45,806 nt of DNA from Lachnospiraceae bacterium (GCA_016291475.1 JAEEXJ010000011.1:1-45806), one strand, 5' to 3'; counted from the first letter of the stretch, positions 1 through 8,488 are shown. The notes: generated by a model from the sequence alone, not told the origin. Made by a program: numbers and translations.

Positions 1-261
1 GATGATATAACTTACCGGGCGATGATGGGGGAATACATCATCTATTATCGCGGAAAAGTAGTCGGTGGCATTTATGATGACCGTTTTCTTGTGAAGCCCG
101 TAAAGTCTGCTGTGAAAATGATGCCGGAAGTCGGTCTGGAACTTCCATACGAGGGAGCGAAGGAGATGCTCCTTGTCGATAATGTTGAGAACAAAGAGTT
201 TCTTCGCAATCTGTTAGAGGCGATGTATGAAGAGCTACCTGCCCCGAAGAAAAAGAAGTGA
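1..261 (+). CDS. TfoX/Sxy N-terminal domain protein, 5' end outside window
   Basis: The reading frame is open from base 1 to the TGA at 259-261, so the true start lies upstream. The visible 86 residues contain YRAMMGEYIIYY, GGIYDDRFLVKP and a lysine-rich tail (PAPKKKK), which match the small stand-alone TfoX N-terminal domain proteins common in Firmicutes. These are about 100-110 residues long, so only 15-25 residues should be missing. In Gamma-proteobacteria TfoX/Sxy co-activates competence genes. The short Firmicute versions lack the TfoX C-terminal domain and have no settled role. No terminator is obvious after the stop. Confidence 0.8.
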   Translation, partial: DDITYRAMMGEYIIYYRGKVVGGIYDDRFLVKPVKSAVKMMPEVGLELPYEGAKEMLLVDNVENKEFLRNLLEAMYEELPAPKKKK

Positions 262-658
262 GCTATAGTAAGGAAAATTGGAATATAACGTTCTATACAG
301 CTTTAGGTTTTATAAATTTAGAACCTGAAGCATTTTATTAGTTTTTGACAAGTTTTTTTCAATTCTTCAAATCATAATCAGTCCGTTGAGGGAAATTGCA
401 AAAATGATTCACTTTTAATCCTTTCGGGCAATAAGAAAGAGAAGTCTTTATTATATTGATGATTCCTTTAAAAAGATAGTTGTAGCAAAAACGGGATCAA
501 AGCCTTCTTATGATGAAAAGGGGATTATGATTATTGATCTGTTTGACTTTCTTTTGGATAAAGTTGAACTATAGTCTTTTAAACCGGAAGACATTATTAC
601 AACAGAAAATATGAAATTTGTAATCTATGTAAAGCCTTAGTATGCAGGAGGAAATATC
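262..658. other. gene-poor stretch with a degraded ATPase tail
   Basis: This 397-base, AT-rich interval holds no intact gene. Its only recognisable content is the ATPase remnant at 419-574 and the ribosome binding site of the downstream lipoprotein gene at 645-652. I see no clear terminator for the TfoX-like gene and no RNA gene. Confidence 0.6.
419..574 (+). pseudogene. C-terminal remnant of an AAA/DUF4143-type ATPase
   Basis: One frame is open from a stop codon at 416-418 to the TAG at 572-574 (51 codons) and has no start codon or ribosome binding site. Its translation includes REVSLLYIDDSFKKIVV and YDEKGIMIIDLFDFLLD. These resemble the conserved C-terminal end of the large AAA ATPases with a DUF4143 domain that are abundant in Lachnospiraceae, where this region reads roughly 'IDDSF.K.VV....DE.GI...DFLLD'. 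The upstream 400 codons of such a protein are absent. I read it as the surviving 3' end of a deleted gene. The family call rests on pattern memory, not on a search. Confidence 0.45.
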
Positions 659-1462
659 GTGAGAAAAGCATATCGGGGAATATTCTTTCTGATCGCATTA
701 TTATCGTTTGCTGTTTCCGGATGCGGACGTTCACATTCCGGAGATGAGATCGGCGTTGATCTTGCAGGAAATCCGAATGCTGATGTTGTATTAGTAGGCG
801 AATCACAGGCTCCTTCGTCAAATGTGGACTCGCTAAAAAATACATGGTATGAAACACGTTATTATCCCATATATTATGGCAATCCCGAATGGGGAAAGCA
901 TAATATGGATGAAGTGCTCGATGCGAACAATCCGCCGCTTGATCTCCTTTTTTCAATGCCGTCCGAAGAACTTGCAGCTTTATTGTTCGAAAGCCCTTAT
1001 CTGACCCAGATGCTGACATACTACGGAGAAGATGGGAACATTGACTATTCGATGATATTCCGCTTTTTGGAATTGCACTCCGACATCTTTTATGAACTGC
1101 TTAGAAGAGAAGATGGAATTACGGAAATACTTGTGCAATATCAAAACAGTGGGATCGATGCGCAGTGGTTTGATGATGGAAGCTATGATTCCATGGAGGG
1201 AAAATGGCTGGCGGAAGTATTCGGATCACAATTCGTTCTCTATTATTCCGTGATCTTCACGGAAGATGAAACCAATCTCGCAAAACAGATTATTTCAGAG
1301 AAGAACAATGTGTACTTGAACTCTGAAAACGCTGATCCTGAATACTTTAATGTATCGGATATCGATTACCATGACGGAAACTCTGCCGGTGAAGTGCGGG
1401 TTATGTATTTGGATCAGGATGAGATTTCCGAGAAAGAGGAAAGTTTTAGTGCAGGAGAATAA
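659..1462 (+). CDS. lipoprotein of unknown function
   Basis: A GTG start at 659 follows a strong ribosome binding site (AGGAGG, 646-651). The 267-residue product begins with MRK, a hydrophobic core and the lipobox VSGC, so the mature protein should start at Cys22 and be anchored to the outer face of the membrane by diacylglycerol. The rest is acidic and soluble, with many Tyr and Trp residues (KNTWYETRYYPIYYGNPEW) and an acidic C-terminus. I recognise no domain. A structured stem-loop follows the stop, then a separate XRE regulator gene. The region just upstream is decayed, so this gene may sit in a recombining accessory patch. Confidence 0.75.
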   Translation: MRKAYRGIFFLIALLSFAVSGCGRSHSGDEIGVDLAGNPNADVVLVGESQAPSSNVDSLKNTWYETRYYPIYYGNPEWGKHNMDEVLDANNPPLDLLFSMPSEELAALLFESPYLTQMLTYYGEDGNIDYSMIFRFLELHSDIFYELLRREDGITEILVQYQNSGIDAQWFDDGSYDSMEGKWLAEVFGSQFVLYYSVIFTEDETNLAKQIISEKNNVYLNSENADPEYFNVSDIDYHDGNSAGEVRVMYLDQDEISEKEESFSAGE

Positions 1463-1467
1463 TTATT

Positions 1468-1511
1468 CTACGTAACAGAGAGGCGCAGAGGGAGTATTCT
1501 GCGTTGCGTAG
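1468..1511. other. two-tier stem-loop after the lipoprotein gene
   Basis: CTACG (1468-1472) pairs with CGTAG (1507-1511). Inside it, CGCAGA (1484-1489) pairs with TCTGCG (1498-1503). No uridine run follows, so this is not a textbook intrinsic terminator. It could be a 3'-end processing or stability hairpin of the lipoprotein mRNA. Confidence 0.4.
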
Positions 1512-1579
1512 GTAGTTCTATGGTATATTCGCTGATACGCTTTATCCGTAACCATTAAATACGGGCAGGAGGTTATCAA

Positions 1580-2320
1580 ATGAATCAGGAATTAACCGGG
1601 AAATTTATCGCACAGGTACGAAAAGAAAAAAATCTGACTCAGAAGGAACTCGCCGACAGGCTTGGGATCAGTGATAAGACCGTTTCAAAATGGGAAACAG
1701 GAAACGGAATGCCTGACGTATCCTTGCTTCAGCCTCTGTGCAAGGAATTGTCGGTTAATCTGAACGAACTTCTGTCCGGTGAAAGACTCTCGGAAGAGAG
1801 TTATAGCGGAAAGGCGGAAGAGAATATGATGAATCTGGCTAAGGATGCACAGGAAGGAAGAAACAATAAGAAAAGAGCAGGGATAATAGGTGTTTGCTGC
1901 GGAATACTTGTGTTTATACTGTTTATCGAATTGGGTATAACCGGTGCGGCGGGAGTTGCCGGAATATACAGTTTTTTGGATTTGCCGACACTTATAATAA
2001 TAGTCGGAATACTGTTCGGAATAGAGCTTATCTCCGGGAAAATCGGAAGAATCTTCAAGGCACTTTTGGCTTCGATAAAAAACACCGATCAATTGGATGA
2101 CAATTCCAGAAATAATTATCTTCAAGATCTTTTATTTGCAATAATATCTACGATCATATCAAGTTTTTTTGCGGCCATTATCGGTTTTATTACTCTTTTG
2201 CATAATTTTTCGGATCCCGCTACACTCGGTCCCAGCTTTGCGGTTATGTCCATCAGCTTTTTCTATGGACTGGTGATAATAGCGCTGATATTTGCCCTTA
2301 GGGAAAGATTGAAGAAATGA
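1580..2320 (+). CDS. XRE-family regulator with membrane domain
   Basis: The 246-residue protein starts at ATG 1580 behind a good ribosome binding site (GCAGGAGG). Residues about 8-62 form an XRE/Cro-type helix-turn-helix (LTQKELADRLGISDKTVSKW). After a charged linker (about 75-97), the C-terminal half holds four predicted membrane segments. One stretch (SFLDLPTLIIIVGILFG) resembles the MotA/ExbB-like N-terminal motif seen in related Clostridial HTH membrane proteins. The architecture suggests a DNA-binding repressor tethered to the membrane that senses an envelope or small-molecule cue, but no ligand can be inferred. It stands alone. The repeat array downstream (2450-2643) could be its target, but that is speculation. 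Confidence 0.75.
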   Translation: MNQELTGKFIAQVRKEKNLTQKELADRLGISDKTVSKWETGNGMPDVSLLQPLCKELSVNLNELLSGERLSEESYSGKAEENMMNLAKDAQEGRNNKKRAGIIGVCCGILVFILFIELGITGAAGVAGIYSFLDLPTLIIIVGILFGIELISGKIGRIFKALLASIKNTDQLDDNSRNNYLQDLLFAIISTIISSFFAAIIGFITLLHNFSDPATLGPSFAVMSISFFYGLVIIALIFALRERLKK

Positions 2321-2449
2321 TCGATACTTACCGGTATCGTTAAAACCATTCCTTGTAGTATTATCTTCCTGTTTTACTGACGATGACAAAATCGGTGTTT
2401 GTCGAGATCAATCTTTTTATTATTGTCAGATTGTAGAGTATCAGAGCTG

Positions 2450-2643
2450 AAAGCATCAAAACCCACGTAAATCAGGAAAATAGATGCTTTTTAGGTTGGA
2501 CGATGAAGAAGAAAGCATCAAAACCCACGTAAATCAGGAAAATAGATGCTTTTTAGGTTGGACGATGAAGAAGAAAGCATCAAAACCCGCGTAAATCAGG
2601 AAAATAGATGCTTTTTAGGTTGGACGATGAAGAAGAAAGCATT
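2450..2643. repeat. 62-bp tandem array of alternately inverted AAAGCATC motifs
   Basis: Three near-identical 62-bp units begin at 2450, 2512 and 2574. A decayed fourth begins at 2636 (AAAGCATT). Units 1 and 2 agree over their length, and unit 3 differs at one visible position (CACG to CGCG). Each unit has AAAGCATC, 25 bases, its reverse complement GATGCTTT, then 21 bases. The result is a ladder of sites in alternating orientation starting 33 and 29 bp apart. The period is not a multiple of three and all frames contain stops, so it is not coding. Confidence 0.85.
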
Positions 2644-2795
2644 AAAACCCCCGAGAACCAAGTGAATCGGCGTTTGGCAAGATGATTTGGGGTGCATAGC
2701 TTCGAGTTTGTCGAGATGATGCGAAACTTGTAGCAGAGGCCGACTATTTTGGCATTGTAAGCAGGAATGTAACGATATACACGTGCACTACGGTG

Positions 2796-2820
2796 GCCCG
2801 GCAGTAATGTCGGGCTTTTT
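2796..2820 (+). terminator. intrinsic terminator
   Basis: GCCCGGC (2796-2802) pairs with GTCGGGC (2809-2815, one G-U pair) across the 6-base loop AGTAAT, followed by TTTTT. It ends whatever transcript crosses the gene-free interval and insulates the downstream PLP enzyme gene. Confidence 0.75.
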
Positions 2821-2827
2821 GATTTTG

Positions 2828-2836
2828 TGATAAAAT
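2828..2836 (+). promoter_or_regulatory. extended -10 promoter of the PLP enzyme gene
   Basis: TGATAAAAT fits the extended -10 pattern TGnTAnnnT. It lies about 40 bases before the start at 2878 and just after a terminator. A ribosome binding site (AAGGTGG, 2863-2869) follows in the leader. Confidence 0.5.
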
Positions 2837-2877
2837 ATATAAATATGTAATTTTGTCTTATTAAGGTGGATTTCAGA

Positions 2878-3912
2878 ATGGATAAAAAGCTTGGTTTTGC
2901 GTGTGATTATATGAAAGGGGCTCATCCGGCCATCATAAAGAGAATGTCGGAGACAAATATGATGGAGACCACAGGGTACGGGAGAGATGAAGTTACGGAA
3001 GAAGCCCGAGAAAAGATTCGTAAAGCATGCGGATGCCCTGATGCCAAAGTGGAATTCCTGATAGGAGGAACTCAGACAAATGCGGTAATGGTAGATGCGT
3101 TTCTTCGCTCTTATCAGGGAGTTATCGCAGCGGATACCGGACACATCAGTATACACGAAGCAGGAGCAATAGAAGCTTCGGGCCACAAGGTTATTACGTT
3201 GTCTCACAGCGAAGGTAAGATCTCTGCCGCTCAGGTCAGAGAGTATCTGGAAGATTTTTATAAAGATGATTCACATGAACACATGGTTATGCCGGGGATG
3301 ATCTATCTGTCCCAGCCGACGGAATACGGTACTTTATACACTCTTGAGGAGTTAAAGGCATTCAGACAGGTATGCGATGATCATGATATTCCTCTTTATG
3401 TTGACGGAGCCAGACTTGCATATGCTTTGGGATGTCCGGATAATGATGTGACTCTTAAGGATCTGACTCAGTTGTGCGATGCATTTTATATCGGAGGAAC
3501 AAAATGCGGAGCTCTTCTTGGTGAGGCAGTAGTAATACCGGATCCTGATGCGCTTCCTCATTTGTTTACCATCATTAAGCAACATGGAGCGCTTCTTGCC
3601 AAGGGCAGGCTCCTTGGGGTACAGTTTTCCGAATTGTTTTCCGGAGATCTGTATTTTGAAATAGGAAAGCATGCGATAGCCGCTGCCGGGAGGATCAAAA
3701 AGGCACTTAAGGAAAAAGGGTATAGTTTGAAGATCGACTCTCCGACCAATCAGATCTTTTGTATCATGGAAAATGAGTACCTTAAAGAATTCGGTGAAAA
3801 AGTAGCTTATACATTTTGGGAAAAATATGATGATACCCATACGGTGATCCGTCTGGCAACGGACTGGGGTACAGCTGATGCGGACGTAGACGCACTGATC
3901 GATATCCTATGA
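2878..3912 (+). CDS. low-specificity threonine aldolase / beta-eliminating lyase family PLP enzyme
   Basis: This 344-residue fold-type I PLP enzyme resembles L-threonine aldolases, which split threonine or allo-threonine into glycine and acetaldehyde. The predicted Schiff-base lysine is Lys209 (IGGTKCGALLGE), and the cofactor Asp is in YVDGARL (about 176-180). GGTQTNA (63-69) matches the phosphate-binding region, and His94-Glu95 lies in the substrate region. I place the start at ATG 2878, nine bases after AAGGTGG, rather than the in-frame GTG at 2866 that overlaps the ribosome binding site. It has its own promoter. Related beta-eliminating lyases cannot be excluded. Confidence 0.85.
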   Translation: MDKKLGFACDYMKGAHPAIIKRMSETNMMETTGYGRDEVTEEAREKIRKACGCPDAKVEFLIGGTQTNAVMVDAFLRSYQGVIAADTGHISIHEAGAIEASGHKVITLSHSEGKISAAQVREYLEDFYKDDSHEHMVMPGMIYLSQPTEYGTLYTLEELKAFRQVCDDHDIPLYVDGARLAYALGCPDNDVTLKDLTQLCDAFYIGGTKCGALLGEAVVIPDPDALPHLFTIIKQHGALLAKGRLLGVQFSELFSGDLYFEIGKHAIAAAGRIKKALKEKGYSLKIDSPTNQIFCIMENEYLKEFGEKVAYTFWEKYDDTHTVIRLATDWGTADADVDALIDIL

Positions 3913-3951
3913 CGGGCTGTTATCGATTGCTGTAAAAACGGTGAATGAGAC

Positions 3952-5499
3952 ATGAATAAGATCGGGCACATAACCAACGGAATAATCAAGGCAGCGGGCA
4001 TTTTAATGCTCGCCCTTGCGATACTCATATATTCATTTCTCACCTATAACTCATTTGTTTCGTCGATGATCGCACCGACGACGTATATCCCGTATAATTG
4101 GGCTTTTCCGATTCCCGACAGTCTGATCAAGAATGCACTTTATTGCGGGGCCGGGCTTGCCGTCCTTTTATTCTTTTCCCTGCTGGACAGGAAATATCCG
4201 GCTAAGGCAGCGAGATTTGAGAAGATGATATTTGTATGTGTTATGGCGGTATATGTCATCGGAGGAATTGCATTTTCACTTACAAATCCTTATTACCCTT
4301 CAGGAGATCAGATAAATACAACCGCCGGTGCAATGTATGCTCTTGAAGGCAATTATGAGATGTTCCGCCCTCTGGGTTATATCGATATATGTCCGCACCA
4401 GAAGGGGCTGTTGTTTTTCTATGAGATCTGTTTTAGGCTTTTCGGCCCCCTAGAATACACCCCCGTCAGGATCGTCACAGTTTTTATGAATGCTCTTACC
4501 ATACTGATGGGGTACCGCCTTATAAAGGATCTGGGCGGAAGGGAGTTTTCCGGAGTTTTATACACGGTTTTGATTGCCGCTTGTGTGCCGTATTTTTGGC
4601 TGATACCTTATGCTTATGGTGATCTTCCTTCCATATTCGGGATAATGGTCATGTTCCGTTTTTTCATCCGATATATGAACGGCGGAAGTATACTTAACGT
4701 TCTGATGACTGCGGCGGGTGCGGCATTTGCCATACTTAACAGAAGCGCTGCCTGGATCGCAGTAGTGGCTCTTATCATCACTGCCGTTTTCCTGACTTTG
4801 AAAAAAGGGAAATTATATCCCTTTGCCTGTGCTCTTTTTGTGGCGCTGATCTCATATCTGGCTCTTACGGCGATTAACATCAGATATGAAAAACTTTCGG
4901 GTTATGACAGGCATACGGGAAGTCCCGTGACTGCATATATTGCCATGGGAATGCAGGTTTCGGACGGATGTCCCGGAGTTTATAACAGGTACCATCAGGA
5001 TCTTTATGAAAAATATAACGGAAATCGGGAAGCGGCTTCCGGGGAAGCCAAGCTTTACATTAGTAACAGGCTTGAGGAATTTAAAGAAGATCCCCATATG
5101 GCTTATGAGTTCTATAAGTCGAAACTGCTGTTTCAATGGAACGATCCGCTCTTTGAGTGCAATACCCATATGTACAGCTTCAGGGAAGGGACCGTATTAA
5201 ACGGATTCTATGAGAGTCTGTACAAAGGAAAGCTTCATGAATATATATTTAAATTCATGAACAGATATCAGGCATTCATATATCTTCTGTGCCTTATTGC
5301 TGCTATCAGGGATTTGATCGTCATCATAAAAGAGGATAAAGGCTATATATACGGATGGTTTTTCCATATTTTTCTTATCGGCGGAATACTGTTTAGCCTT
5401 ATATGGGAAGCCAAAGCACGTTACAGCCTGCCGTACTTTGTATTCCTTATCCCCGTTGCAGCGATGCTTTTTACACCCCGCAAAGAGAACCGATTCTGA
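3952..5499 (+). CDS. GT-C type membrane glycosyltransferase (PMT/ArnT-like)
   Basis: The 515-residue protein has about eleven predicted membrane segments. An acidic motif sits in the first large outer loop (YYPSGDQ, about residues 116-122) and an aromatic-rich region follows. This is the layout of GT-C enzymes that use a lipid-phosphate sugar donor and act outside the membrane. The Asp in SGDQ is the candidate catalytic base. The C-terminal part ends in hydrophobic segments and the basic tail TPRKENRF. A small hypothetical gene follows after 15 bases, so the two may be co-transcribed. Acceptor and sugar cannot be inferred. Confidence 0.7.
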   Translation: MNKIGHITNGIIKAAGILMLALAILIYSFLTYNSFVSSMIAPTTYIPYNWAFPIPDSLIKNALYCGAGLAVLLFFSLLDRKYPAKAARFEKMIFVCVMAVYVIGGIAFSLTNPYYPSGDQINTTAGAMYALEGNYEMFRPLGYIDICPHQKGLLFFYEICFRLFGPLEYTPVRIVTVFMNALTILMGYRLIKDLGGREFSGVLYTVLIAACVPYFWLIPYAYGDLPSIFGIMVMFRFFIRYMNGGSILNVLMTAAGAAFAILNRSAAWIAVVALIITAVFLTLKKGKLYPFACALFVALISYLALTAINIRYEKLSGYDRHTGSPVTAYIAMGMQVSDGCPGVYNRYHQDLYEKYNGNREAASGEAKLYISNRLEEFKEDPHMAYEFYKSKLLFQWNDPLFECNTHMYSFREGTVLNGFYESLYKGKLHEYIFKFMNRYQAFIYLLCLIAAIRDLIVIIKEDKGYIYGWFFHIFLIGGILFSLIWEAKARYSLPYFVFLIPVAAMLFTPRKENRF

Positions 5500-5514
5500 T
5501 AATAAGGAGTATTT

Positions 5515-5817
5515 ATGGATAACGATGCAAAGAAACAATTGCTGGATGAGCTTGCCAGACAAATGTCCGGGAATGTAAACGACGGTCCCGAAAAGGGAAA
5601 GATTGTTTCCAAGATAGACAGTGCTACCAGCGCCGTTACGTTTATGTTGTCCGGAACCAAGTATTCCATCGAGGATATGCAAAAGGCCAAGAAATATCTT
5701 CAGGGAAAGCTTTCAAAACATCCGAGCGAAAGATCCGAGAGAAGGATGTACTATGAGATAGCCATCACCTGTATTGATGCCGTTATTCATCAGTTTTCTG
5801 AACCGATGATGAAATGA
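5515..5817 (+). CDS. small protein of unknown function
   Basis: A 100-residue soluble protein starts at ATG 5515 after AAGGAG. It is charged and looks helical (LLDELARQM, YLQGKLSKHPSERSERRMYYEI) with no signal peptide, membrane segment or recognised domain. It lies 15 bases after the glycosyltransferase gene and 19 bases before the GGDEF/EAL gene, so it is probably part of the same transcript. The spacing and strong ribosome binding site support a real gene. Confidence 0.6.
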   Translation: MDNDAKKQLLDELARQMSGNVNDGPEKGKIVSKIDSATSAVTFMLSGTKYSIEDMQKAKKYLQGKLSKHPSERSERRMYYEIAITCIDAVIHQFSEPMMK

Positions 5818-5836
5818 TCAGGAGTAATAAGCAGTA

Positions 5837-7909
5837 ATGAAAAGTACCAATACAAGAAAAATAGAGAAGATAAAGAAAAAGCACGGAGTTCTTGCCATAT
5901 TGGCATTTTTGCTGACAAGCTTTGTGGCAACGATGATGCTTTCATATTTTGTTTATTCCCTCGTATTCTATTTGCTCGAAGCAAAGCTTACTTCGGAATG
6001 CGAGTCCATATCGTATATGGCAAGGATTTATGAACAGAGCCTTGCAGATGCCTACGAAGGGGATGTATGGCAGGTCCTTGATCAGGACGGCAGGGAATAT
6101 ATAATCAGGAATAATTCCGGGGAACTGGTTGTAGGAAAAGAAGACAACACCTGTTCCGAAGAAGGCAATGTTCTGATGCAGGGTTCAATTCAGGAAAATG
6201 TTGAATTATACGTTGATAAACAATACCCTTACGTTACTCTGAACGAAAAGGGCGAAGCCACGGTTTTATTGAACGACCTGCTTAAATATATCCGGGATCA
6301 TCAGGAAGATCCCGAGCTGTTCTTTTTGATAGATGATGCAGAGGTTCATGAGGATATTTCCAATGTGCTGATATTCGTATCGGACAGTTATCTGAGACTT
6401 CCCGTATGGCTGGGGATGAAGGTCGCAGAGGGAAAAGAAACCTTTATCGGGAAAGGATTCATCTATATCAGGATGGCTGACGTTTCGATCATCATGATAA
6501 CTACGATGATCCTAGGTATTCTTTTCTTTATCATATTTATGCTCTTTTTGGTAAACATGATAGGAAACATCAGGAACCAGAAGAGATCAATGAAGCTCTT
6601 TTTCATGGATCTTGCAACCGGCGGACACAACCGGCTCTGGTATATCTATAAGGGTGAGGCAATTCTGAAAAAGAAAATTTCGTCTTCTTATCAGTATGCC
6701 GTTGTCAGTCTGCTCAGCGTAAAATACAATACCTTCTGCATGTGCCATTCGGTGTCAGAGGGTGAAATGATCATCCGAAAGGTCAGTGACTGTATCTCTA
6801 AGCATGTAACCCGCAGGGAAGTGTATGCACATGAATCACCCGAGTGTTTTATGCTGCTTCTCAGGGTAAAGGATCAGGAGGAACTGAATTCGAGATTGAA
6901 TTCTCTTATCTCAGATCTTGAGAATATTGATGTCAATCATTCATTTACATATCATCTGGGAGTTTCTGTACTTCTTCCTCCCAGAGATGCCAACGGCCGT
7001 ATCCTTCGCCGAAGATACATCGATCTTGAGCAGGACTACAATAATGCGGTCACTGCCAGAAATACCCTTAACGGAAAAGAAGACAGCGGTATCGCTTATT
7101 TCGATCTGAAGCTTGTTGAAGAAAGAAAGTGGCATGATCAGGTTGAAGAACATTGCAGGGAAGCTCTTACCAATCAGGAATTCCTGGTCTATTATCAGCC
7201 CAAGTATGACCCTGTTACGGGAATAATGAAGGGCACTGAGGCGCTTATCAGATGGCAGTCTCCCGCACTGGGATTTGTATCTCCCGGAAAGTTCATACCG
7301 ATCTTTGAACATAACGGATTTATCACCGAGATCGATCATTACATGCTGGAGCATGTGGCAATGGATCAGAAGAAATGGCTGGATCAGGGAATAGAGTGTG
7401 TTCCCATCTCGGTTAATATATCGAGAGCTCATTTTATAGAATCGGATCTGGCCGAACAGATAAGGGATACCGTGGATAAGGCCGGGGCTCCCAGAAATCT
7501 CATCGAGATAGAACTCACTGAGAGTGCGTTCTTTGATGATAAGAATACTCTCATCAAGACTATCTCTAAGTTGAAGGAATACGGATTTGCGGTCTCCATG
7601 GATGATTTCGGCTCGGGATATTCGTCACTTAATTCTCTAAAGGATATGCCTCTTGATATCCTCAAGCTGGATGCGGAATTCTTCCGCGGGGAGGCACAGG
7701 GAGAAAGAGGTAAGATTGTCGTATCCGAGACCATCAAGCTTGCCAGAAGCCTCAACATGCGCACTGTTGCCGAGGGCGTTGAGATAAAGGAACAGGTAGA
7801 TTTTCTGGCGGAGCAGGGGTGCGACATGATACAGGGATTTTATTTTGCAAAGCCCATGCCTTCCGATGAATATGTTGTAAAACTTACCGAGAAAAAAGCA
7901 GAAAAATAA
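5837..7909 (+). CDS. membrane cyclic-di-GMP phosphodiesterase, degenerate GGDEF plus EAL
   Basis: The 690-residue protein has an N-terminal membrane segment (about 18-45), an extracytoplasmic sensor region to about 215, and a second membrane segment (about 217-245). A GGDEF-like domain follows (about 255-425) and then an EAL domain (about 430-680). The GGDEF signature is replaced by SPECF near residue 333, so diguanylate cyclase activity is unlikely. The EAL domain keeps the metal and substrate residues: TEALIRW, SVNISRAHF, EIELTES, DDFGSGYSSL, LKLD, AEGVE and QGFYFAKPM. It should therefore cleave c-di-GMP, with the degenerate domain as a possible GTP- or signal-sensing module. Confidence 0.9.
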   Translation: MKSTNTRKIEKIKKKHGVLAILAFLLTSFVATMMLSYFVYSLVFYLLEAKLTSECESISYMARIYEQSLADAYEGDVWQVLDQDGREYIIRNNSGELVVGKEDNTCSEEGNVLMQGSIQENVELYVDKQYPYVTLNEKGEATVLLNDLLKYIRDHQEDPELFFLIDDAEVHEDISNVLIFVSDSYLRLPVWLGMKVAEGKETFIGKGFIYIRMADVSIIMITTMILGILFFIIFMLFLVNMIGNIRNQKRSMKLFFMDLATGGHNRLWYIYKGEAILKKKISSSYQYAVVSLLSVKYNTFCMCHSVSEGEMIIRKVSDCISKHVTRREVYAHESPECFMLLLRVKDQEELNSRLNSLISDLENIDVNHSFTYHLGVSVLLPPRDANGRILRRRYIDLEQDYNNAVTARNTLNGKEDSGIAYFDLKLVEERKWHDQVEEHCREALTNQEFLVYYQPKYDPVTGIMKGTEALIRWQSPALGFVSPGKFIPIFEHNGFITEIDHYMLEHVAMDQKKWLDQGIECVPISVNISRAHFIESDLAEQIRDTVDKAGAPRNLIEIELTESAFFDDKNTLIKTISKLKEYGFAVSMDDFGSGYSSLNSLKDMPLDILKLDAEFFRGEAQGERGKIVVSETIKLARSLNMRTVAEGVEIKEQVDFLAEQGCDMIQGFYFAKPMPSDEYVVKLTEKKAEK

Positions 7910-7935
7910 AGGATATTCAAAAAAAGAAACATCTG

Positions 7936-7971
7936 TGATAAAATTATGAGCGGTTTCGTCAAACTAACCGC
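7936..7971 (+). promoter_or_regulatory. luxS promoter and 5' hairpin
   Basis: TGATAAAAT (7936-7944) is an extended -10 box. The predicted transcript start, near 7951, coincides with a stem of GCGGTT (7950-7955) and AACCGC (7966-7971), so the luxS mRNA may begin with a hairpin. The leader is too short for a SAM or SAH riboswitch. Confidence 0.45.
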
Positions 7972-7997
7972 CTTTAACCATACAGGAGGACACTGTT

Positions 7998-8477
7998 TTG
8001 GAAAAAATAGCCAGCTTTACGGTAGACCACATCAGGCTTAAGCCCGGAGTTTACGTATCAAGAAAAGATCATATCGGGCAGGAGACGGTCACCACATTTG
8101 ATATCAGAATGACCAGCCCCAACGATGAACCCGTTATGAACACCGCCGAGATGCATACTATTGAGCACCTCGGAGCAACATTCCTTAGAAATCATTCCGA
8201 GTGGAAAGACAGAGTTGTTTATTTCGGCCCCATGGGATGCAGGACAGGCTTTTATGTCATCTTTGCGGGTGATCTTGAGAGCAGGGATGTGATCCCTCTT
8301 CTTACGGAGATGTACGAGTTTATAAGAGATTTCGATGATGAGATTCCCGGAGCAAGCCCTAAGGATTGCGGAAACTATCTGGATCAGAATCTTGGAATGG
8401 CAAATTATCTTGCCAATAAATATCTTAAAGAAGTTCTGTACGGAATAACTGAAGACAGGATGGTATACCCCAAGTGA
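7998..8477 (+). CDS. luxS: S-ribosylhomocysteine lyase LuxS
   Basis: LuxS cleaves S-ribosylhomocysteine to homocysteine and DPD, the precursor of autoinducer-2. The 159-residue length is typical. The metal ligands His53 and His57 (HTIEH) and Cys124 (DCGNY) are present, as is the catalytic Cys81 in GPMGCRTGFY. The start is a TTG at 7998, eight bases after AGGAGG (7984-7989), with no ATG alternative. The next gene, eleven bases downstream, encodes the Pfs nucleosidase that supplies its substrate, giving a compact SAH recycling operon. Confidence 0.97.
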   Translation: MEKIASFTVDHIRLKPGVYVSRKDHIGQETVTTFDIRMTSPNDEPVMNTAEMHTIEHLGATFLRNHSEWKDRVVYFGPMGCRTGFYVIFAGDLESRDVIPLLTEMYEFIRDFDDEIPGASPKDCGNYLDQNLGMANYLANKYLKEVLYGITEDRMVYPK

Positions 8478-8488
8478 CGGAGGTAAAT

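Larger units (their letters stand above)
2321..2877. other. long gene-free region with repeat array and terminator
   Basis: No coding region is convincing here. Just after the XRE stop, CGATAC (2322-2327) can pair with GTATCG (2334-2339), a possible weak terminator. Then come the 62-bp tandem array (2450-2643), about 150 bases with no recognised gene, a convincing intrinsic terminator (2796-2820), and the promoter and ribosome binding site of the PLP enzyme gene. Because nothing coding precedes that terminator for 470 bases, an untranslated transcript from this interval is possible. Confidence 0.6.

Noticed and set aside
2450..2643. 62-bp repeats as a CRISPR array
   Set aside because: The whole 62-bp unit is repeated, with no unique spacers, and no cas genes are nearby.
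7910..7997. SAH or SAM riboswitch before luxS
   Set aside because: Only about 50 transcribed bases with one 6-bp hairpin; the conserved riboswitch cores are not present.
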